From Thermus caldilimi (GTDB taxonomy: Bacteria; Deinococcota; Deinococci; Deinococcales; Thermaceae): a stretch of 64,000 bases of DNA. The stretch is from positions 1,722,796 through 1,786,795 of the forward strand of contig NZ_CP038452.1 of NCBI RefSeq assembly GCF_004684245.1, in the 5' to 3' direction. Position 1 is the first letter of the stretch, and every line of letters begins with the position of its first letter. Of the stretch, positions 37,316-44,568 are shown in pieces. Made by a program: the position numbers and the translations under genes. Under the pieces are notes generated by a model that saw nothing but the letters and a program-made list of their open reading frames with translations, was not told where the DNA came from and did no database searches.

Positions 37316-37333
37316 GGCATAAGTATACAGACA

Positions 37334-38254
37334 TCAGCCCGCCCCCGCTGGGGCCAGGAAGGGCTCCTTGCCCTTGGCCCCCGCCCGCCGCCCCACCACC
37401 CGCAGGCCCAAGGGCCGCACCTCGGCCCGGTAGCGGGTGCTCTCCGGCAAAAGCTCCCCGTCGGCATGGGCGGGGACAGGATGGGCGAACTCCACCACCA
37501 CCTCCCGGCCGGCAAAGGCCACCACCTGAGGATGGGAAAGGTGCCTGCCCAAAAGAAGCCGGGGCAGGATGAAGACCACCCCGGGCCGGGTGAAGGAACG
37601 GGCCAGGATCACGGAGAGGAGGCCATCCCGGGGGTCGGCCATGGGGGCGATGGGGATGCCACCCCCGTAGGCGGTTCCGTTCATCACCGCCACCAGGAGA
37701 AGGGGCCCCCGGTGCACCTCCTCCCCCTCCACCACCACCCGCCCCTCGGGCAGGCGAAGCTCCTTAAGCACCCCGAAGAGGGCATAAAGGTAGCGAGGCA
37801 TGCCCCGGAGGAAGGAAGGGGCGGTGAGGGCCTTCTTGGCCACCAGGGCATCGAAGCCAATGCCCAGGGAGGCCCCGAAGGGCTCACCGTTCACCCAGCA
37901 GAGGTCTATGGCCTCCTCCTGGGCAAAGAGGGCCAGTTCCAGGGCCTCCCTCCAGGGAAGCTCCCTCAGGCCCAGCATGCGGGCGAAGTCGTTGCCGCTA
38001 CCAATGGGCACCACCCCCAGGACCTTTTCCGTGCCCGCCAGACCCCTCAACACCTCGTGCACCGTGCCATCCCCTCCCACGGCCACCACCCTGGCCCCTT
38101 CGGGGGCATCCCGGGAAAGCTCGGTGGCGTGGCCCGGGCCCTCGGTGAGGAAGGCCTTCGCCCCTTTTTCCCGCGCAGCCTTGAGGATGGACCCGGAAAG
38201 CCTCCCCACCTTTCCCCGTCCCGCCGCCGGGTTAACGATGACCCACCTTTCCAC
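37334..38254 (-). CDS. Diacylglycerol/lipid kinase family protein
   Basis: The 306-aa product has the DAGK catalytic signatures: VNPAAGRGKVGRL at the start, VVAVGGDGTVHEVLRGL for ATP, VVPIGSGNDFARMLGL, and a C-terminal beta-sandwich with DPRDGLLSVIL. It probably phosphorylates a membrane lipid, like YegS or DgkB. GTG 38254 is leaderless, with TAGAAT (complement of 38261-38266) 6 nt upstream. It diverges from the broken phosphatase-like gene. Confidence 0.9.
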   Translation of the reverse strand: MERWVIVNPAAGRGKVGRLSGSILKAAREKGAKAFLTEGPGHATELSRDAPEGARVVAVGGDGTVHEVLRGLAGTEKVLGVVPIGSGNDFARMLGLRELPWREALELALFAQEEAIDLCWVNGEPFGASLGIGFDALVAKKALTAPSFLRGMPRYLYALFGVLKELRLPEGRVVVEGEEVHRGPLLLVAVMNGTAYGGGIPIAPMADPRDGLLSVILARSFTRPGVVFILPRLLLGRHLSHPQVVAFAGREVVVEFAHPVPAHADGELLPESTRYRAEVRPLGLRVVGRRAGAKGKEPFLAPAGAG

Positions 38255-38259
38255 CCTCG

Positions 38260-38266
38260 TATTCTA
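38260..38266. promoter_or_regulatory. Shared bidirectional -10 element (lipid kinase / phosphatase-like gene)
   Basis: TATTCTA gives TATTCT on the plus strand and TAGAAT on the minus strand. Each is exactly 6 nt from a start codon (ATG 38272 and GTG 38254). The two inferred leaderless mRNAs start exactly 18 bp apart. Confidence 0.65.
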
Positions 38267-38271
38267 GGGCC

Positions 38272-38918
38272 ATGGGTCTTCTCGGCCACTTCCTTAAGGG
38301 ACCCCACCCCAAAACCACCCTGCTCCTCACCCGGGCCGGGCCGGTGGAAAACCCGGAACACGTCCTTTACAGCCATCCGGGCCTTCCCCTTTCGGAACAG
38401 GGCAGGCAGGCCCTCCGCTCCCTGGCCAGGCTGGCCCGGCGCTACCCCGTGGCCTGGGTCTATGCCGCCGACAGCCTGGCCGAGGCCGAGGCGGCCGGGC
38501 TTTTTGCGGAAGCCCTCGAGGTGCCTTTTACCCTTCTCCCAGAGCTGAGGGAGCGAAGCTGGGGGGAATGGGAAGGGCTGAGCTTCGCCGAGGTAAGGGA
38601 GGGGTATCCCCAGGAAGTGGCCGCCTGGCTGGAGGACGAGGCCGGCTTTGCCCCCCGGGTGGGGAAAGCTTGAGGAAGGCCTGGGAAAGGGGGCGGGAAG
38701 CGATCAGGACCCTCCTTGGAAAGCATGGAGGCCAGGCCCTGTTGGTGGTGGGGAACTGCACCGTAAACCGCGCCGCCTTAAGCCTGGCCCTGCCCCTTCC
38801 CGTGGGCGAAGGCCTCAGGGTGGAGCAGGACTACGCCCGGCTTTCCGTGGTGGAGTTCTACGGGGAAGAAGGGGTGGTGAAGGCCCTTAACCTGGGTCCG
38901 CTTGAGGAACAAGCTTGA
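38272..38918 (+). pseudogene. Frameshifted histidine-phosphatase-like gene lacking both catalytic histidines
   Basis: The first part (to a stop near 38671) reads like a phosphoglycerate-mutase family protein: TTLLLTRAGPVENPEH, GLPLSEQGRQALRSLA, ERSWGEWEGLSFAEV. At the C6 tract near 38650 one extra C would restore AGFAPPGGESLRKAW and continue to ALLVVGNCTVNRAALSLALP and a stop at 38918. The usual RHG is RAG and the second catalytic His (VGHG) is VGNC. So the protein was a pseudoenzyme even before the frameshift, or the shift is a sequencing or slippage event in the homopolymer. Confidence 0.8.
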
Positions 38919-38965
38919 CCTTTGTCCCTGGCTCCGTCCCGGGCAACGGGGAGTAGACTAGAAGC

Positions 38966-39820
38966 ATGATCCGGCCCGTGGCCCGCCAGGACCTTCCCGG
39001 GCTCTTAAAGCTCCTCCGCTGGATGGACGAAAGCCCCAAGCGGGGGGTCCTGGCCCCGGAGGCCCGGGACCTCGATGGCCTAGCCGAGGAGCTGGAGGAC
39101 GGCCTGGTCCTCGTGCGGGATGGGGAGGTGGCGGGGTACGTGGGCCTTTATGCCTTTTGGGATGGAGCGGCCCTCGAGGGACCCCTGGCCTACCGGGAGG
39201 AGGACCTTTTCCCCCTTCTCCAGGCCGCGGAAAAGCGGGCCAGGGAGCTTCACCTGGACCGGCTTTACGCCTTCCCAAGGGAGGAAAACCACGCCCTGCG
39301 CCAGGTGTTGGAGGAGGCCAACTTCGGCCTTCTGCACCTCACCTACTTCTTCGTGAAAAACCCGGAGGGCCTGGACTACCCACCCCCTGAGGGCGTGGTC
39401 ATCCGAAGGGGTTTCCCGGGCCCAGGGGTTTACCGGGAGCTTTACCGGGAAAGCGAGGAGGGCTGGGCCCTGCGCCTCAAATGGACGGACGAGGAGCTTT
39501 GGGAACATTTCCAGGATCCCCATGTTCACCTCCTGGTGGCCTACCGGGAGGACGAACCCGTGGGCCTGGCCGAGGTGGAGCTGGAGGATAAGGAGGCCAG
39601 CGTGGCCTATATCGGCGTGGTGCCCAAGGCCCGGGGCCAGGGCATCGGGCGAGCCCTCTTGGCGGAAGGGGCGAAGCTGGCGCAGAAGAAGGGTGCCACC
39701 CTCCTAAGGGTCCGGGCCCACGACCACGAGACCGGAGCCCTGGAGCTTTACCGCAACCTGGGCTTCAGCCTCGAGGAGGCGGTAGCCACCTACGCCAAGG
39801 AACTCAGGGCCAGGCGGTAG
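38966..39820 (+). CDS. Tandem GNAT-family N-acetyltransferase
   Basis: The 284-aa product has two GNAT modules. The N-terminal one (about residues 1-140) is degenerate, and the C-terminal one keeps the acetyl-CoA loop VAYIGVVPKARGQGIGRALLAEGAKLAQ and the final ALELYRNLGFSLEE. The arrangement resembles mycothiol synthase-like double GNATs, but the substrate is unknown. Leaderless: TAGACT (38954-38959) is 6 nt before the ATG. The 3' end overlaps the convergent HDAC-like gene by 31 bp. Confidence 0.87.
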   Translation: MIRPVARQDLPGLLKLLRWMDESPKRGVLAPEARDLDGLAEELEDGLVLVRDGEVAGYVGLYAFWDGAALEGPLAYREEDLFPLLQAAEKRARELHLDRLYAFPREENHALRQVLEEANFGLLHLTYFFVKNPEGLDYPPPEGVVIRRGFPGPGVYRELYRESEEGWALRLKWTDEELWEHFQDPHVHLLVAYREDEPVGLAEVELEDKEASVAYIGVVPKARGQGIGRALLAEGAKLAQKKGATLLRVRAHDHETGALELYRNLGFSLEEAVATYAKELRARR

Positions 39821-40671
39821 GTTTCCGCATGGGCCTCCACGGTGAGCCGGGGGTCGCGGTTGTACCCCCCGCCCATGACCACCACCAAGGGTACCCCCAA
39901 GGTCTTTACCATGCGAAAAACCCGTTCATCCCGCTTCCGTACCCCCTCGAGGCTCAAGGCCAAGCGGCCAAAGCGGTCCCCCTTTAGCACGTCCACCCCG
40001 GCGTTGTAGAAGACCAGCTCGGGCCGGAAAGCCTGGGCTACTTCCAACGCCTCATCCAGGGCATAGAGGTAGGCCCCGTCCCCAATGCCGTCCGACAGGC
40101 CCACATCCAGGTCACTCCTCTCCTTCCTTAAGGGGTAGTTCCGCTCCCCGTGGAGGGAAAGGGTGAAAACGGTGGGGTCTTCCTGGAAAAAGACCGCGGT
40201 GCCGTTGCCCTGATGGGCGTCCAGGTCCACCACCAAAACCCGGCCCGAAAAGCCCTCCCGCCTGAGCCAGGCCACGGCCACCGCCACGTCGTTGAAGAGG
40301 CTATACCCCTCGGCCCGGTCGGGGTAGGCATGGTGGGTGCCCCCGGAGAGGTTCAGGCCAAGGCCCAGCTCCAGGGCATCCCTGGCGGCAGTCAGCGTTC
40401 CTCCCGCCGCAAAGAGGGCCCGCCTGAGGAGGCTTGGGCTAAAGGGCAGGCCCAGGCGCAAGGACTCCTGGCGGGAAAGCCCCTCGGTGAAGAGCTTTTC
40501 CACGTACTCCGGACGGTGAGCGAGGAGAAGGGCCTCCTTCGGCACCTCGGGGGCGGGCAGGATGGCAAGAAGGTCCTTCAAGGCTTCCGCCACCCCCGGG
40601 TACTTGTAGAAGGGGAAGGGATGGCCCTGGGGAAGGTCCACCTTCAAGTGGGCGGTGGTATAGGCCCGCAC
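39790..40671 (-). CDS. Histone-deacetylase superfamily protein (AcuC-like)
   Basis: These zinc enzymes remove acyl groups from lysine or polyamines. The product has the catalytic His pair and ligands in SGGTHHAYPDRAEGYSLFNDVAVA, VVDLDAHQGNGTA, FYNAGVDVLKGDRFGRL and MGGGYNRD. GTG 40671 is chosen because family members begin at RAYTT; ATG at 40689 (inside the trmL 3' end) and a start at 40710 are also in frame. It follows trmL by 7 nt and so may be coupled. Its neighbour is a GNAT acetyltransferase, an acetylation/deacetylation pairing worth noting. Confidence 0.88.
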   Translation of the reverse strand: MRAYTTAHLKVDLPQGHPFPFYKYPGVAEALKDLLAILPAPEVPKEALLLAHRPEYVEKLFTEGLSRQESLRLGLPFSPSLLRRALFAAGGTLTAARDALELGLGLNLSGGTHHAYPDRAEGYSLFNDVAVAVAWLRREGFSGRVLVVDLDAHQGNGTAVFFQEDPTVFTLSLHGERNYPLRKERSDLDVGLSDGIGDGAYLYALDEALEVAQAFRPELVFYNAGVDVLKGDRFGRLALSLEGVRKRDERVFRMVKTLGVPLVVVMGGGYNRDPRLTVEAHAETYRLALSSLA

Positions 40672-40678
40672 GCCTTCA

Positions 40679-41128
40679 TCATGCCCCATGAAGCTGCCGG
40701 TAGGCCTCATAGGCCGCCACCCCCACGGCCACCGCCAGGTTTAAGGAGCGCACCGGCCCCGGCATGGGAATCCGCACCCCAGGAAAACGGGCGAGGATCT
40801 CCGGGGGAAGCCCTCGGGTTTCGGGACCAAAGAGGAGGTAGTCCCCGGGCTGGAAGCTGACCCTGTAGAGGCAGGTATCCCCCCGGGCGCTAAAGGCCCA
40901 GACCCGGGCACCCGGGGGCAGGCTTTGCCAGAAGGCCTCCCAGGTATCGTGGAGGCGCAGGTCCACATGGGGCCAGTAGTCCAGGCCCGCCCGTTTAAGC
41001 CGAGGATCGCTCAGGCGGAAGCCCAGGGGGCGGATAAGGTGCAAGGGCCAGCCCAAGGCAGCGGCGGTGCGGGCGATGTTCCCGGCGTTCTGGGGGATTT
41101 CCGGCTGGAAAAGGACCAGGTGAAGCAT
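40679..41128 (-). CDS. trmL: tRNA (cytidine/uridine-34 2'-O)-methyltransferase, SPOUT family
   Basis: TrmL methylates the wobble ribose of tRNA-Leu isoacceptors. The 149-aa product has the minimal SpoU form: FQPEIPQNAGNIARTAAAL at the start, DYLLFGPETRGLP, and the knot segment IPMPGPVRSLNLAVAVGVAAYEAYRQL. The start follows the stop of the AlbA-type regulator gene by 3 nt. Confidence 0.93.
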   Translation of the reverse strand: MLHLVLFQPEIPQNAGNIARTAAALGWPLHLIRPLGFRLSDPRLKRAGLDYWPHVDLRLHDTWEAFWQSLPPGARVWAFSARGDTCLYRVSFQPGDYLLFGPETRGLPPEILARFPGVRIPMPGPVRSLNLAVAVGVAAYEAYRQLHGA

Positions 41129-41131
41129 GGC

Positions 41132-42739
41132 CTAGACCCGCCTCCGGTAACGGGTAGCGGCTCCCCAGCCCATCCGCTCCACCTTGCCTTCCCGGATAAG
41201 CCGGTTCAGCAAGGCTAGGGTTGCCCGGGGGGTAAGCCCCAGCTGGGCTTCCACCTCCCGCCGGGAAAGGGGACGGGTCAGGAGGCCCAAGGCCCTTTCC
41301 CCCAAAGGATCGCGCCGCACCAGGTAGTACCTTCCCCCTTCCTTGCGCAAAAGGCCCATGCGCTCCATCCGGGTGAGAACCTTGCGGGTAGCCTCCAAGG
41401 GAAGCTGGAGGGCCCGGGCCAGGTCCTCGAGGGTGGCCTCCCCCACCCTCCGCAGGTGGCCCACGGCGATGAGGTGGTCCAGGCTGAAGCCACCCAGGCG
41501 CTCCTGGGCCTCGGCCAGCTCCCGCACGAAGGCCTCGTCCAGCTCCGGGTTGTAGAGGACCAGGGTGAGGGCCTCGGGGAAAAGGTGGTACTCCGGGGGC
41601 TCCTTGCCGTACTTGAGGAGGAGGCGGTACATCTTGTCCACCCCGCTTCCCGCCCGCTCCACGTAGCCGAGCCGGTAGAGGGCCTCGGCCAGACGGGGGT
41701 TCCGCCTTTTAGGGGGATGGCGGAGGATGTTCTCCGGGGTGATACCGGGAGGGAAGCTTCCCGGGTTGGAAACCTCCAGGCGATCCGGGTAGTGGTGCAC
41801 CTGGATGGCATCCGGGCTTTGCCAGTCCCGGTGGACCAGGGCGTTTAAGAGGGCCTCCCGGTAGACCTCCTGGTCAAAGTCCCAGACCTCGAGGCGGAAC
41901 AGGCCCACCGTGAGGTAGCGCACCCGATTCCTGGCCTGGATTAGGTCCCGAAGGCGCTCCAAAAGGGCAGGGATGGGGCGGAGGATGTCTTCCCGAAAAG
42001 TGTACCCCTCCTCCCCCTCGTGGAAGTAGTAGCTCACCTCCGCCTGGGGAAGTAGCCGCTTCAGGGCCAAAGGGGTTCCCGCCAGGAGAAGGCCCGCCAC
42101 CGTGGGCTTCTCCTCCCCCTCCACCCGCTCCAAAAGCCCCAGGGCAAAGAGGAGCTCCAGGTCCGGCAAGGCCGCCAGGTTGCTTCCCCGCTCCTCCAGG
42201 ATGCGCCTGAGGCGCAGGACCTCCACCGGGTCCAAATCGGAAAGGCTGGCCGCCGGCAACACCTGGGCGGTGAAGTCGGGCTCCGGCAGGGCCTGGCCCA
42301 TCCTCAGCTCCGTGAGCCTTTTGCCGTCCCAAAAGGGCACCCGCCCCGCCCCCACGGCGATGGCCGCCGGGCTTTGGGGCACATGGAGGGCTAGAACCCG
42401 GCCCAAGGGTCCCTCCACCACTTCCACGTAGGGCAGGAGAAGCCCCTGGGTGAGCTGGAAAAGGGCATGGGTGATCTGCAAGGGGTGGATCTCCGAGGCT
42501 CCCACTACCCGTCCCTCCCCATCCACCCCCAGGAAGAGGATCCCGCCCCGGTGGTTGGCTAGACCGGCAGCGTAGCGGGCCAGCTCCTCCGGGGAGAGGT
42601 CCGGAGGCAGGAAAAGGGTGCGCTCGTCCTGTCCCAAAGCGAGCCGCTCCAAGAGTTCTTCCCACGTCACGGGCCTCAGTTTAAGGGGAGAGGCCCGGGG
42701 CCAGCGGGGTGGTTTCTTGAGAATATTGTTCAGCGTCAT
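41132..42739 (-). CDS. AlbA_2-domain transcriptional regulator / ATP-binding protein (COG2865-like)
   Basis: From ATG 42739 the product is about 535 aa. An AlbA_2 (Schlafen-like) domain comes first (GILFLGVDGEGRVVGASE). A GHKL-type ATPase-like region follows (YREALLNALVHRDWQSPDAIQVHHYPDRLEVSNPGSFP, then GSGVDKMYRLL). The C-terminus has two winged-helix-like segments (TLEDLARALQLPLEATRKVLTRME; SRREVEAQLGLTPRATLALLNRLI). Relatives are putative transcription factors. A GTG at 42769 is also in frame. Three ACWTTTGCRC-like repeats near the start suggest autoregulation. Confidence 0.83.
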   Translation of the reverse strand: MTLNNILKKPPRWPRASPLKLRPVTWEELLERLALGQDERTLFLPPDLSPEELARYAAGLANHRGGILFLGVDGEGRVVGASEIHPLQITHALFQLTQGLLLPYVEVVEGPLGRVLALHVPQSPAAIAVGAGRVPFWDGKRLTELRMGQALPEPDFTAQVLPAASLSDLDPVEVLRLRRILEERGSNLAALPDLELLFALGLLERVEGEEKPTVAGLLLAGTPLALKRLLPQAEVSYYFHEGEEGYTFREDILRPIPALLERLRDLIQARNRVRYLTVGLFRLEVWDFDQEVYREALLNALVHRDWQSPDAIQVHHYPDRLEVSNPGSFPPGITPENILRHPPKRRNPRLAEALYRLGYVERAGSGVDKMYRLLLKYGKEPPEYHLFPEALTLVLYNPELDEAFVRELAEAQERLGGFSLDHLIAVGHLRRVGEATLEDLARALQLPLEATRKVLTRMERMGLLRKEGGRYYLVRRDPLGERALGLLTRPLSRREVEAQLGLTPRATLALLNRLIREGKVERMGWGAATRYRRRV

Positions 42740-42743
42740 GGGG

Positions 42744-42777
42744 ACATTTGCACACTTTTGCACCGACACTTTGCGCC
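42744..42777 (-). repeat. Tandem 10-bp repeats at the start of the AlbA-type regulator gene
   Basis: ACATTTGCAC (42744-42753) is followed immediately by ACTTTTGCAC (42754-42763), 9 of 10 identical. After 2 nt comes a looser third copy (ACACTTTGCGC, 42766-42776). They span the possible GTG start and 5' leader, a position suited to a transcription roadblock or autorepressor site. Confidence 0.6.
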
Positions 42778-42814
42778 ATAGTCAGTCCTGATTGGCTATA
42801 TGTCTCGCTATTAT

Positions 42815-42865
42815 TTGTCAAGTGTCAAGCTAATGCTTGACATTATGCACACCCGGTGCTACCCT
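42815..42865 (+). promoter_or_regulatory. amt promoter overlapped by a 20-bp palindrome
   Basis: TTGACA (42837-42842), 17 bp, TACCCT (42860-42865) is a strong sigma-A promoter for amt-glnB. TGTCAAGC-TAAT-GCTTGACA (42823-42842) is a perfect palindrome whose right arm contains the -35. A further TTGTCAAG lies at 42815-42822. The left arm read on the minus strand gives TTGACA elements usable by the divergent regulator gene. Confidence 0.8.
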
Positions 42866-42888
42866 CAGCCCTAAGGAGGTGACGGACC

Positions 42889-44217
42889 ATGCGGAAGACC
42901 CTATTTATAGTGGCAAGCGGGCTTTCAGGACTGGCCTTGGCAGAAGGGGTGGACGGGGCGGCCACGGCCTGGATGCTGGTTTCCACGGCCCTGGTGCTCC
43001 TCATGACCCCGGCTTTGGCCTTCTTCTACGGCGGCCTGGTGCGGAGCAAGAACGCCTTGAACACCATGATGATGAGCTTCGCCACCTTGGGCTTCGTGGG
43101 GGTGGGCTGGGCGCTCCTCGGCTACAGCCTGGCCTTTGCCGAGGGCGGTCCCTGGCTGGGAGGCCTAGGCCACGCCCTTCTGAAGGGAGTGGGCCTCGAG
43201 GCCAAGGGGGAGATCCCCCACCTCCTCTTCATGGCCTTCCAGGGCACCTTTGCCATCATCACCGCCGCCCTCCTCACGGGCGGTATGGTGGAGAGAATGC
43301 GCTTTCCCGCCCTGCTCCTCTTCCTCAGCCTCTGGGGGCTCTTGGTCTACGCCCCCCTGGCCCACTGGGTCTGGGGGGGAGGGTTTTTGGGCTCCTTAGG
43401 GGCCCTGGACTTCGCCGGGGGCACGGTGGTGCACATCAACGCCGGCATCGCTGCCCTGGTGGGGGCCTTGGTCCTGGGGGCCCGGAAGGACTACGGCCGC
43501 CAGGCCATCCTGCCCCATAACGTCCCCTTTACGCTTCTGGGGGCCGCCCTTCTCTGGTTCGGCTGGTTTGGGTTCAACGGGGGAAGCGCCCTGAGCTCCG
43601 GGGCCCTGGCCAGCCTGGCCTTTGTGAACACCCTCCTCGCCCCCGCGGCCACCCTGGTGGCTTGGGTCCTCCTGGACCTCCTCCGCACCGGCAAGGTCAC
43701 AGCGGTTGGGCTCGCCACCGCCATCGTGGTGGGCCTGGTGGCCATCACCCCGGCAGCGGGGTTCGTATCCCCCCTGTCCGCCCTGGTGCTGGGGGCGGTG
43801 AGCGCCTTCCCCAGCTATTTCTTCCTGCTCTGGCGGCCCAAGACCCGGCTGGACGACTCCCTGGACGTCTTTGGCGCCCACGGGATCGCCGGCACCACCG
43901 GTGCCCTCCTCACCGGCCTTCTGGCGGAGAAGGCCTGGAACGGGGTGGCGGATGGCTTCCTCTTCGGCAACCCCGTGCAGCTGGCCATCCAAGCCCTGGC
44001 GGTGGGGGTGGCGGTGGCCTACTCCGCCCTCGGCACCTTCCTCCTCCTGAAGCTTGTGGGCCTTCTCACCCCCTTGCGGGCGAGCCCCAAGGAGGAAGGG
44101 CTGGGCCTGGACGTGACCCAGCACGGGGAGGAAGCCTACGTGGAAGGCGAAGGGGCCATCCTGGTGCTCTCCGAGGCTAGCCCCCCTGCCCTCAAGCCCG
44201 CGGGAGGTAAGGCATGA
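42889..44217 (+). CDS. amt: Ammonium transporter
   Basis: Amt proteins are trimeric ammonia/ammonium channels. The 442-aa product has a signal-peptide-like N-terminus and eleven membrane segments. It carries the family pieces FFYGGLVRSKNALNTMMM, GGTVVHINAGIAALVGALVLG (first pore His) and DVFGAHGIAGTTGALLTG (second pore His). A strong SD AAGGAGGTGA precedes the ATG. It overlaps the PII gene by 4 nt, the widespread amtB-glnK arrangement in which PII plugs the channel. Confidence 0.96.
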   Translation: MRKTLFIVASGLSGLALAEGVDGAATAWMLVSTALVLLMTPALAFFYGGLVRSKNALNTMMMSFATLGFVGVGWALLGYSLAFAEGGPWLGGLGHALLKGVGLEAKGEIPHLLFMAFQGTFAIITAALLTGGMVERMRFPALLLFLSLWGLLVYAPLAHWVWGGGFLGSLGALDFAGGTVVHINAGIAALVGALVLGARKDYGRQAILPHNVPFTLLGAALLWFGWFGFNGGSALSSGALASLAFVNTLLAPAATLVAWVLLDLLRTGKVTAVGLATAIVVGLVAITPAAGFVSPLSALVLGAVSAFPSYFFLLWRPKTRLDDSLDVFGAHGIAGTTGALLTGLLAEKAWNGVADGFLFGNPVQLAIQALAVGVAVAYSALGTFLLLKLVGLLTPLRASPKEEGLGLDVTQHGEEAYVEGEGAILVLSEASPPALKPAGGKA

Positions 44218-44564
44218 AGCTCATCGTGGCCATCATCCGGCCGGAGAAGCTACAGGACGTGCTGGAGGCCCTCTTCAGGGCAGAGGTGCGGGGGCTATCC
44301 ATCAGCAGGGTCCAGGGGCACGGGGGGGAGACGGAAAGGGTGGAAACCTACCGGGGCACCACGGTGAAGATGGCCCTGCACGAGAAGATCCGCCTGGAGA
44401 TCGGGGTGTCCGACCCCTTCGTTCGGCCCACGGTGGAGGCCATCCTCAAAGCCGCCCGCACCGGGGAGGTGGGGGACGGAAAGATCTTCGTTCTGCCGGT
44501 GGAGAAGGTCTACCGGATCCGCACCGGGGAGGAGGACCAGGCCGCCGTGACCCCGGTACAATAA
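44214..44564 (+). CDS. glnB: Nitrogen regulatory protein PII
   Basis: PII senses ATP/ADP and 2-oxoglutarate and binds Amt. The 116-aa product has the ferredoxin-like core and signature TGEVGDGKIFVLPVEKVYRIRTGEED, and is essentially the T. thermophilus PII as I recall it. In the T-loop (ETYRGTTVKMALHEK) the position of the uridylylated Tyr51 of E. coli GlnB is Val, so control must be by ligands and not by GlnD-type modification. Confidence 0.96.
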   Translation: MKLIVAIIRPEKLQDVLEALFRAEVRGLSISRVQGHGGETERVETYRGTTVKMALHEKIRLEIGVSDPFVRPTVEAILKAARTGEVGDGKIFVLPVEKVYRIRTGEEDQAAVTPVQ

Positions 44565-44568
44565 GGAT

